Source of the DNA: Cyprinodon diabolis
Lineage: Eukaryota > Chordata > Actinopteri > Cyprinodontiformes > Cyprinodontidae
Assembly (NCBI GenBank): GCA_030533445.1
Contig: CM060065.1
Span: forward strand, 48,795,964 to 48,859,963
Length of the DNA stretch: 64,000 nucleotides
Reading direction: 5' to 3'
Shown: positions 40,101 to 52,100 of the stretch, one piece after another
Numbering within the stretch: the first letter of the stretch is position 1
How the letters are laid out: every line of letters begins with the position of its first letter
Program-made: the position numbers and the translations under genes
The notes under the pieces: model-generated
What the model was told of the DNA's origin: nothing
What the model saw: only the letters and a program-made list of their open reading frames with translations
Databases searched by the model: none

Positions 40101-43100
40101 GTTTATTTTTTAAAGTCTGGAAAAATGCGAACAGTCATGGTGTGAAGAGGAGGGTGACCCATCACTGTAAACAACACACAATGGTATTTTAAATTGACTG
40201 GCGGTACGCTATAATCCTCCACAACCTGCTGCCTGAGTGGATCAAGCTGTGGATGGGGGTATGTGCACCAATGTCTACAGTTGAGTAAAAGTTTATAGGT
40301 CCCAAAAAAAGAAAAGGAATTGGGATCCGCTTCCAGCTTCGCTGCATCTTCACAGTTATCAGGTTAACAACGTAGTTACCTAAAAGCTTCTAAACAAGGG
40401 CAGAAATGTAGTTAACATGCATCAACATGGTCTCAGATATCCTCGCTAGCAGTTTGCAAAGCTCATGCACCATGTGTAGCAAGCAGCTAAGGAAGCCACA
40501 AAACAAGCATTTAGAAACTGCTCCGGGTTTAGCTTCCCTTCGTCAGTGAATTCAGAACACAGCGGTCAGACTCTTCCTAAAGGACTGCGTTAGGAATTAT
40601 CTACATGATGCCTGAGCCACAAAATCAGCTAGGAATTTAAAATATTGTCCCTTTTTCGGAAGCGTAATGCCTGCATTTTGAATATAACCGTAATAAAAAT
40701 ATTAACTGCCCGGGTTGTTTTGACTTTGGGTTAATATGAAAGAAAGAAGATGACTCATTGAAAGAGAAAATTGAATTTAAATTGATCAAAAAAAACTTAG
40801 GATTAAATAGATCTGTTGATCTAAATCAGAAAATAAATGTTTTTTTTTGTCCTGACATTGCAAGATATCTGCCAAAATGTTTGAGCAGTCTGATGAGAAT
40901 GAAAGTGAGACTAGATTTTTGTTTTTTACTGCCGTCATCGACTTTTTTTAGTTATATTTTTTTTTCACGTTTTGGCAGATACCGATTAAAAAGCTGAAAA
41001 AGTTGATTATTGTTCATTGTCTGTCCAATGTGTTCCCTCCACCATGCCTTACCCTAGCACTTCGTTTTCGGGGCCACTTCTGATGACATGGGCATGCATG
41101 TTAAGTGCAAAACAAAATGGCACTGGGGTTAGTAGGCCAAACAAAGAACATTTAAAATATTAAAAACAGACAATAAAAAAAAAGACAAAAAGAAAAAGAA
41201 AAAGCAAGCACAACCTCTCTCAAATCTAAGGTTATACATTTCAGGACAGTTGCCTAAATCAATTAGTTCTTATAGGTAAATAATGACCCATGACATGCTG
41301 AACAATGTCTGTAGACAATGACTAAGTCACAGCAGTGATTGAAAATTAAATGAACCTCAATGGCACCAATTCAGAAGCCTTCTGATGTGTTCAGATGCAG
41401 CTTTGCAGTATAATACTGCGTTCACACACCACAGGAAAACGCAACCCATCCGATTTTTTCTGAACATAATGAAGGAAGAAAGGAAGGACGGACGGATGGA
41501 AGGAAGGAAGGAAAGACGGACTGAAGCAAGGAAGGAAGGTAGGAAGGACGGAAGGACAGACAGACGGACGGACGGACGGACGGAAGGAAGGAAAGAAGGA
41601 AGGAAGGACGGACGGACGGAAGGAAGGACGGATGGAAGCAAGGAAAGAAGGAAGGAAGGAAGCAAGGAAGGAAGGACGGACGGAAGGAAGGAAGGAAGCA
41701 AGGAAGGACGGACAATCGGACGGACGGAAGGAAGGAAGGAAGGAAGGACGGATGGAAGCAAGGAAAGAAGGAAGGAAGGAAGCAAGGAAGGAAGGACGGA
41801 CGGAAGAAAGGACGGAAGCAAGGAAGGAAGGACGGACGGCGGACGGACGGAAGGAAAGACGGACTGAAGCAAGGAATGAAGGAAGGACAGACAGACGGAC
41901 GGACGGGCGGAAGGAAGGAAAGAAGGAAGGAAGGACGGACGGACGGATGGAAGCAAGGAAAGAAGGAAGGAAGGAAGCAAGGAAGGAAGGACGGACAGTC
42001 GGACGGACGGACGGACGGATGGAAGGAAGGAAAGACGGACTGAAGCAAGGAATGAAGGAAGGACAGACAGACGGACGGACAGAAGGAAGGAAAGACGGAC
42101 GGACGGAAGGAAGGAAGGACGGATGGAAGCAAGGAAAGAAGGAAGGAAGGAGGCAAGGAAGCAAGGAAGGAAGGACAGACGGACGGACAGAAGGAAGCAA
42201 GGAAGGAAGGACGGACGAAAGGAAGCAAGGAAGGACTGACGGACGGACGGATGGACAGACGGACGGACGGAAGGGAGGAAGGAAGGGAGGAAGGAAGGAA
42301 GGAAGGAAGGAAGGAAGGAAGGAAGGAGGGAAGGAAGGAAGGAAGGAAGGAGAGTTGTGCTGTTTTCAGAAGATATTGTGGGGCCCCATGAGGACCCCTT
42401 TACTTTCCTTCTTTTCAACTACAAAAAAATCTGAACTGTGCCGCTTCCCTACATGGCTTTAAATTAGATCTTTATCCGATAGTTTTCATCGAGGCTTTGA
42501 CTCCTCAATCATGCAGACTCCTCTCCAGCACAGCAAATGTCCAAATTCTTTGAACGAGGTATGGAAATGACATAAGTAGAGATCTCTGGCCTCTTAAAAG
42601 AGTTTTATTCAGCTTAGCATCCTACACTAAAAAAAGAAAAAGCGGGAATTATTTTTTTTTTTTATCGGTAAAACAAAATTCCTTGTTGGAAAACCAATTA
42701 TAACATCTAGTTTCATGTATTCCAATGTAGAACCAGTAGTATTACTATTGATCCTTCCTATTATGCTAAAAAAAAGAAAAACTTTATAAGCTGTTTTTTC
42801 TTTAAGCAACAGTAAATAAAACTCCAAAGCAAATTAGAAGCTGTGATTTTATGATATCAAACTACAGGCTAACAAGGACCATAAACATTCAGAAGGGGGG
42901 GTAATGTGATAAAAACTGACCTAGGGCTACAAAAAGCTGCCATTTAACTCTAATTATATTTAGCTACTTACCCTATTTTCCCTTTTATAGAAGAAACGAC
43001 AGTAGAATGTATGTTTCACAAACTGTTTGGTTAATTCCTATAAAGTTAAATACCTGTACTGACCTACGAGTCGCTACTCTTATAAAGCTGTATTAACATT

Positions 43101-46100
43101 ATTCTGTCCTGATTTGTAAAACCTTAAAACAGAGACCGGTTGTGCTTTTTCTATTTTTTTTTTACATACAGAACACATGCAGGTAATACACAAAGTGCTT
43201 GCCGTACAATTCCTTTCTTGGAGCTTCCGTTTCTAAGAGACAGCGTCATGTCTACCAGCAGGTAGCCCATGTCTTCCTCCAGGGTGTTTGGATCATTCAG
43301 CGAGAGAGAGAGCTCATTGACCCTGAGACGCGGGAAAGGTTATTTTAAACACTTTAGATTAAGAGATGGACTGTTACAACATTAAAAGATCAATGAAGTG
43401 ATAAATCACACAGCATGTTTTCATCATCATCGTCGTCAGAAAACAAATGACATCACCTCAGAGTTAATTGGTAGAGAAGATGGCCATTTAAAGTTTGAGT
43501 TTACTTTCTGATGCTAAAAATCACAAAATTCAATACAATCATACGGAAGAGGATTAGGGCCACTGAAAAAAAAAAAGTTAACTGATTTTTAAATTTTATT
43601 TCAGTTTAACATGGGAAAAAAGTCGGAATTCTGACTTTTTTTTCAGAATTCTGACTTTTTTTTCAGAATTCTGACTGAATTCTGACAATAAAAAAGTCAG
43701 AATTCTGAGAAAAAAAAGTCAGAATTCTGAGAGAAAAGTCAGAATTCTGAGATTAAAGTCAGAATTCTCATTTGCAATTTGCTCTACTGAATTCAGTCTT
43801 TATAGAGGCACAGGAAATACCAACTATATGGGAAACTGTACCAGCTTTCTAGAGAACGATATTCTATGCGATTTTCATGGTAATATTCCTCATTTTCAGG
43901 ACTAATCTGCCATTTTTTAAGTCAGTCAGGAAGATTCTAAGGGGCCTTGACTGAGGGGGGGCAGTCTTATTATATTTTGTAAATATAATAAGAAACTCCA
44001 TCAGTAAAATAAATTATCTTTGTGTTCTCCCTAATTTTTCAGCAGTAAACAGCGAAACAAAGCATGAATATATTGAAACAATATATTGACACAGATAGAT
44101 GTTTTTTGTTTTATATAAACTTTTACGATTTTGATAGAATTTTTAATGTGAAGTTTAAAGTTATAGTATATTTAAGTCTTTGACATTCTGATAATTTTTC
44201 CTTTGTAGAAGTTTTAAAATACAAATAAAATGAAAAAGTTACATGATACCTCTTCAATGCACCTTTATAGCAGTTTTAAAAGCTTGCATAATAATAATAT
44301 TTTTTTTATTTTTATATCAATGTCTTTCACAGGGCCCCAAATTCCTAGTAGTGCCCCTGCAAGGCCCCAACTTTGAGAATCAGAGAGCTAAGAGGAAATA
44401 ATAAATACCAGAGAGGTTGGAGGAATTTTAAGTATCTTCAGAGACACCCACAAGGGGGCGCCATCTATCAAGATTTTAGCCACAGAGGAATCAAAGTGAT
44501 GAAGGTGTTTTCCCTATTTTACTATTAAGAACTGAAATGAATGAATGATCACTATATATGAGAGCACATCAGGATTTTACAGTTAGAACTTCAAAGACTT
44601 ACTTGTCGATCTCTAAATCACTAAGGAGAACAGAGGCAGAGCCCATAAAGTCGTCGGTAGTCAGATCACTGTCGTACACCTGCGTCAAATCAGAAAGCAA
44701 GGTGTTAATTCCCACACAGCTGAAACTGTGACTAGATCTATCACCCCCACCCACCCAAATCCCCCCCACCCCCATCACTGCAAAACTACAGAGAAATGCA
44801 AACCTTTGCAGGGAAGTACCAACTGACCCTGTGATTGAGTTATGATAGAGTCGTTACCTTGATGTACATCTTCTGATTCAGATCCTTCAGCGGCACAGAG
44901 AAGCTCTCATTCCATATAGGGTTGAGGTTTTTATTAACAACTTTGCTTTTATAGATGCTCTTTCCATCAAACTTAAACTTCACATAAGGGTCGCTGGTAC
45001 CTAAAGAAATAGACAAAGAAATTGTTTATTTTTCATCCGTTTGAAAGTGAAGGAAAAGTTTTTGCACAATGTAAAAAATAAACATTGCTAGGACAGTTAG
45101 TTGCTAAATAAAGTTTAGTTTTACACCTCTGCTAACTTACGAGGTACACTTCTGAGAAATCTATTTCCAGTAAAAGGGAGACCTGGTCTGCTATCATTGT
45201 CATTTCTCAAGTCTGTGGGACGGATGTCGGTTTATTTTTTCCTCCCCACATCGCAAGACCACAACTTCCTGCTTTAAAAGCCAACTAAACTTCAACCCCA
45301 GGGAACCTGGAGGCAGCTGAAAACTAATTGCTCCTTTGAACTTTGCTTTACACAAAGGAAGCCAACAGGACTGCTGTCAAATTTAGGGATCAACTGCTTC
45401 CTCAGTGCTTCGTAACACTTTCTTTCTAGAGATTCCTTCAAACGCACGTTTCCAATCACTCAATCATGATTTGTGGACCTTTATACTGGAAATATGTTGT
45501 TTTGTTTTTTTTCAAAAGATTTGGCAAAAAATCCTGCCATGATGAGTGGACTCACAAAGTTTAACAACAGCTAATATCGGCCAAGTCATTAGCTGCCTAT
45601 AAAGAGTGATATGAACTTATCTGTTGACGAGTCACTCTTCTGGGAGCAGATGCAAAGGTTCCCAGACAGCACCTTAATTAAATATTTTCGCCATCAGCAG
45701 CTATTTGTCTTGCAGCTTAAGTCTGCATACAGTTTGAAACATTTACACTGCATTCCTCTTCTAGCTCTCCTTGTGTGTCTTCTAACGTCGTTTTAAACCT
45801 GGCTCTGCTGTCAAGGCCTCAGGTGTTGCTTAGAGAATGTTGGCGATGATCAAGGGACATGGTAAAAGGGTCAGGGAGAAAGTTGTAATGAACTGGGAGC
45901 AGGTTTAGGTTTTAAAACAGTATTTCAACCTGCCAACATCTCATTTAGTTCAATCATCCAGCAGAAAGGATGACACAGCTGCAAAGCTATTAAAATGAGA
46001 ATATTATTTCTGCAGCCAATGTGTTTATCAAACTCTGGATGAGTTCCAGATATTAACAGCTTGAGTAGGAGATTCTTTTGATAGACCTACTCTAAAAATC

Positions 46101-49100
46101 AGGCGTTTAGGAGAGATCGGTGAAATCGTAATGTTTTAAGAGAGCCTCCTGATTGAGGTCTAGAACAGACCGTTTAAAGGACGGGGCAATGATGTCACAG
46201 AGGGATGGAGCTGGAAGCAAACACTGAAGACACCTTCAGCGTGTGGAAACATGGTGGTGGAAGCAGCATGATGTGGGGATGCTTTTCTCTAGCATGGAGG
46301 TATAGAATATTAGAAGCAGTCCGTTGGGATGGATCAGGTTCGGAATAATTAATCGGATTAATCGTCATTAATTAGTTGTTGAAATAATCGTCAACTAATT
46401 CAGTAATAGATTAATCATTAACTGGAGTATAGAGAATGTAAAACATATCTTTAGCGCGACAAAGCAACCTAATAGTAATTATATCAAAATTGTAAAAAAG
46501 AAATATATAAACATTTCACTTTTAAAATAAAAAAAATGTTTTCATGTCGGTGTTCTCTATCCAGGACTCCTGAAGTGGAAAAGTTGAAAGGGCAGATTAG
46601 ACTTCTGCAACCGCACACATGAAATGTCGCTTGCATCTGGTCACGAACCAGTTTTTCTGGTATGCCTCTGCAGCGTCGGTCTGGAATTTCTAGGGATGCA
46701 CAGCAGTTTCCCGCCAAATTTCAAGAGGGAGCCTATTCGAAAACTCACGAGAACTTAGGCGGCGCCGGCGGGAGTGTTTATCTTCCGAAACAATAATGGC
46801 GGTTCTGGAAGATATCACTCACACAGAGATAGATCTAGAGTTACTAGACATCAAAGAGGAACAGGTTCTGTTAATGGAGCGAACCTCCTCGATTAACCTT
46901 TCATTGTAGTTGTTCCTCGGTTTTTAAAAATGGTGCACCCCGGCACCGGATTGAGAAGGACGACCACACAGACAGCCGGAAAAAGGCATACCAAGGACCA
47001 ATCACAGCTGCCTTTTGTCTGCGCACTTCCGCTTGAGGTCTGCGCAGGTTCGCAACTGTCTGTCGCGTAGTCACGATTTTTTTGCAGTGCGCGACGACAG
47101 AGACAGATTTGAAGGTCGCAGAGGCTGTGCATCAGAAGCATAGATTGGCCTTTAGTTTCACCTGGTTTAATTTCGGAAAATGTCTTCTTTAAGGAATTTT
47201 CAAGCTATGAGATTATTAATCGATTAATTGAAAGCATTATCGACAGATTAACCGATTTGGAAAATAACTGTTAGTTGCAGCTGTAGATCTGATCACTTCT
47301 TGACAAATCCTCCTGGAAGGAAACTAGAATGCCACGTGAGAGAGAGATTGTGTCGCGGATTCATGCGTGTTCTGTGTGAGGAATCGCTGAGGAGATTCAA
47401 TGCGACTGGCTGGACTCTGTTACTACATACATTCAGGAGCAATGAAAGCTGCAAGTCAGACTCCAGTTTATCAGCTGGGTTACCTGAGATTGAAAACTTT
47501 ATCAGTTCAGTTCAACATTGCCAGTTTTCTAAAGTGAACCTAAAATTACTGTGAATGGAAAATAAGAAAGTCTTTGAATTTTCCTCCATTATTGGACTGA
47601 AATGTTTTATAGAAACACAGTTAAAAAAGAAACACAGACAATTAAAACACATATCAATATCTTCTTTCCATGTGATGTGACGAATAAGAACCGGAAACAT
47701 TTTCAGTCTCTGGTTGAGAAGGCAGGAAATGATCACATCATTTGTCTTTATTATTGTTTCTTTTTTAGTGTCATAACAATCTGAATTTATTATATCAATA
47801 ATTAAACGTTTTTAAGCCCTAAAAGCTGAAATAATTGCTGGGATGTTTATCTTCAGTCTTCAGTCCCGTTTTTGGTTTAGAGAAGCAACAGATTATATTC
47901 CAAAAAATAAAGTTAAATGTAGTTATTGTGGAGTGTTTGGAGATTCTTAAATATGGAATGCTTAATGACATTATGCTGAAGTAGCTTCTAATATCAGAAC
48001 ATTTTGTCTGAGATTCAATAACGCCACATGTGTGACAGATTTTTTGCGTGCCTTATGTACGGAAAGCCTTCCTATGCAAAACAAGAGTTTTCCTTTCAAT
48101 ATTCACTTTTAAAACTTTTCTAAAATGCATTTCTATTCCCGTCCCTTAAGCCCAACCTGCCTGACTTTCTGCTATTTTATTTTGTATGTGTTTATTGTTT
48201 TTTTATTGATTTTACTTGTTGTTCTCATTTTTTCCTCATCTTCTGCAGTGTTCCTCTGATTTTACATGTGCAGTGCATTTTTGCACCTTTGGTAGTTCTT
48301 TTTTTGTACTAGCAGTATTACACAAAAATGAATGCAGGAGTATTTAGTCAAGGAATATTTATTTGTAAAAAATGTAGATAACTCTTTTTTCTTTGTTATT
48401 CTCTACATCCCAACTATGCATAATAGGGATGCACGATATTGGGATTTTGGCCGATATCCGATATGCCGATATTTTAAAACTCATGTAGCCGATAACCGAT
48501 ATCAATACTGATGTTAAAGCTGGACAAAAATAAGTAGTCATTGAAAATAGAAATGGATAACAGAACTGCTAACACTTTGAAAAATAATAAACTCAAATAT
48601 ATTTTCATATGCTTATATCAAATTGATTTTTAAAAACGCGGTATCGATCTATTTTACTTTCAAAATCTGGTGAAATTTCATCGTTCTGTTACAAACTCTC
48701 GTGATATTTTGCAAATTCTTGTGATATTTTGTTAGTAAAATAGATCGATACCGCCTCAATATATCAACATATAAAAATATGGCAAAATTTCGTGAATTTT
48801 CGGGGGATTTCGTAGCATAACGATGACATATAGCAATATTTCATTAGTAAAAGAGATTGATATGGTGTTTTTTAAATGGCAATATATCAGCATATGAAGA
48901 TATTGTGATATTTTAATGTATCAATATTTTTTCCCTCGTCTTTAGAAGTTTTTAAGTCTGTAAAAAAGAAGTTTTTGAGGAAGAAGAAGAAGTAGTATTT
49001 CTTTTATTTTTTTTAGACTTTAGAAACTCAGAAGCTGATTAAATATCGGGTTAAATATCGGTGGGGTGGCCGATATCCGATATTCAGTTTTAAGGCCGAT

Positions 49101-52100
49101 ACCGATAGGGGGCCGATTATATCGTGCATCCCTAATGCATAACTTTTTTTTGGCAAAAGCTGCAATAAAACATTGACTTTTATGTTAGTAAAGTCAGATA
49201 ATGATAGAAAGTTGAAAGATATTTACTATGCATGATCCTAGTCTTCAATAAGAAAGACCCAGGATTAGTCTGAGTCATATAACTTCACTACTTTTAACTT
49301 GTTGGCACGACTGCATCTGCAACCTGCTCGAAATGGAAAAGAAAAAAGAAACAAAGCCATGTGGTTTTAACAACTCTGCATTGAAACATAATCCTTCTTG
49401 TCTTAAAACCTGATCTTCATTTTCTGCGTCACCTTCACCCGCTGTGTGCATGTGCAAACAAACACCCAGGCAACCGAGAGAAATTGAATTCAAATGCATC
49501 TCAGGAGCGAAAGAGCCTGAGGTATTCAGCGCTGGGTGTGGCTCAAACAAGTTCTTGGCTGCATGCAGATCTGCCAAGGTCTGAAACCAGGCAGCCTGTC
49601 TAGCAGCCAGGTGTCTTTGTTGCTCCTGGACTACATACCATATGTTTTCAAACAGGCATTCCACTCCATTATTGAGGGAACTAAGCTAGACAAACAAAGA
49701 GGCTCAAATATCCAATTTGGCGATTCAGACAATCGGCATTCATGACATTCAAACAGGCTGGAAGAACAAATAATCAATATTTGCTCCTATTCACCAGTCC
49801 AGACATGTAAATATTGCTGCGGTGCAACAACAGGGAGGGATTAAAAGAGACCTGTGAGGTCCATGGAATACACAGATCATACACTATATTGCCAAAAGTA
49901 TTTGCTCACCTGCCTTGACTCACATATGAGCTTAAGTGACATCCCGTTCCTAATCCATAGGGTTCAATATGACGTCGGTCCACCCTTTGCAGCTAGAACA
50001 GCTTCAACTCTTCTGGGAAGGCTGTCCACAAGGTTTAGGAGTGTGTTTATGGGAATTTTTGACCATTCTTCCAGAAGCGCATTTGTGAGGTCGCACACTG
50101 ATGTTGGACGAGAAGGCCTGGCTCTCAGTCTCCGCTCTAATTCATCCCAAAGGTGTTCTATCGGGTTGAGGTCAGGACTCTGTGCAGGCCAGTCAAGTTC
50201 ATCCACACCAGACTCTGTCATCCATGTCTTTATGGACCTTGCTTTGTGCACTGGTGCACAGTCATGTTGGAAGAGGAAGGGGCCAGCTCCAAACTGTTCC
50301 CACAAAGTTGGGAGCATGGAATTGTCCAAAATGTCTTGGTATGCTGAAGCATTCAGAGTTCCTTTCACTGGAACTAAGGGGCCAAGCCCAGCTCCTGAAA
50401 AACAACCCCACACCATAATCCCCCCTCCACCAAACTTTACACTTGGCACAATGCAGTCAGACAAGTACCGTTCTCCTGGCAACCGCCAAACCCAGACCCG
50501 TCCATCAGATTGCCAGATGGAGAAGCGCGATTCGTCACTCCAGAGAACGCGTCTCCACTGCTCTAGAGTCCAGTGGCGGCGTGCTTTACACCACCGCATC
50601 CGACGCTTTGCATTGCACTTGGTTATGTATGGCTTGGATGCAGCTGCTCGACCATGGAAACCCATTCCATGAAGCTCTCTGCGCACTGTTCTTGAGCTAA
50701 TCTGAAGGCCACATGAAGTTTGGAGGTCTGTAGTGATTGACTCTGCAGAAAGTTGGCGACCTCTTCGCACTATGCGCTTCAGCATCCGCTGACCCCGCTC
50801 CGTCAGTTTACGTGGCCTACCACTTCGTGGCTGAGTTGCTGTCGTTCCCAAACACTTCCATTTTCTTATAATACAGCTGACAGTTGACTGTGGAATATTT
50901 AGGAGCGAGGAAATTTCACGACTGGATTTGTTGCACAGGTGGCATCCTATCACAGTTCCACGCTGGAATTCACTGAGCTCCTGAGAGCGACCCATTCTTT
51001 CACAAATGTTTGTAAAAACAGTCTGCATGCCTAGGTGCTTGAATTTATACACCTGTGGCCATGGAAGTGATTGGAACACCTGATTCCAATAATTTGGATG
51101 GGTGAGCAAATACTTTTGGCAATATAGTGTATCTGTTTATATGCAAATATCACACCATGGCTACTTGTGAGGAACCAGATACTTCATATTTCCACTAAAA
51201 CTTCTCCTTTCATCTCTGTTTGCTTCCTTTTCAGCCCAGTTTCCTATTTGTAAAGATAAAGTCATAACGCTCTTCCTTAGATGTTGATTCTCTTTTTAAA
51301 ATTAAATGCTGTATACATTTCAAACACTCAATCATCTCTCTAATGCTTAGCATGATGTGCCACATCATTTTAGCACAAAAGAATGATCAAGTTTAAACAG
51401 GGTTCCTACAGCATAAGGCAAATTAAATTCAAGACTTTTTAATGCCACTTGAAATAAAAATTTAAGACCAAATTCACGAGAAACACAAGAAAAACCTGCT
51501 TGCGACAACTTAACCCAAAGGTTTATTTTAACATAAACCACTGCACTAATGTTTCAGATTTTGAAAAGCTTCCCACACAGGAAGAAAGCTAAAAACACAC
51601 AAATGACAGATTTATTTTAACAATTATTTAACTGAATTCACAAACTTTGTTTTAGCAGGGAACAAAACAAATCAGTTTTAAAGCCACAACATAACCAGTG
51701 CTAAGTCTTTTTTGCAGCTATTTTTCTTTGTATGGTTTTCTTAGTATGTTTGATTTGGTGATAAGTGGAGGCGTTGCGTTGTTTCTCGGTAACTCCATTT
51801 TGACGCTTTGTGTTTCGCGCTTCGCATGTGCGACTCCACTGCCTTAATTCCCATCGTTCTGAGCTTGAATGACTTCTTGCACAAAATCCACTGAGCCTCA
51901 TGTATGTTCCCTGGTTTTAGCCATGGAGAAAACTCTTGGCTGGATCGTTACATTTACACTTGTCATATTTTCCAGACAAAAAGTCAATGGCGCATCTCCC
52001 AAATGTCCCGGCAGCAACAACGCTTTTATTGGTTCCGCTATCGGGACGGAACCAACAATGGCAACCGGTTATTTTTTTAAAATAAAAACAAAAGGTCAAT

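Noticed and set aside
41357..42462. Open frames of up to 353 codons on both strands
   Set aside because: They are translations of the GGAA/GGAC repeat array (PSFLPS or KEGRK patterns), open in several frames at once.
49275..49664. 129-codon minus-strand open frame in an mctp2 intron
   Set aside because: No conserved motif and no splice sites in phase with mctp2.
49854..50672. 272-codon plus-strand frame
   Set aside because: Shadow of the minus-strand Tc1 transposase at 49964-50995.
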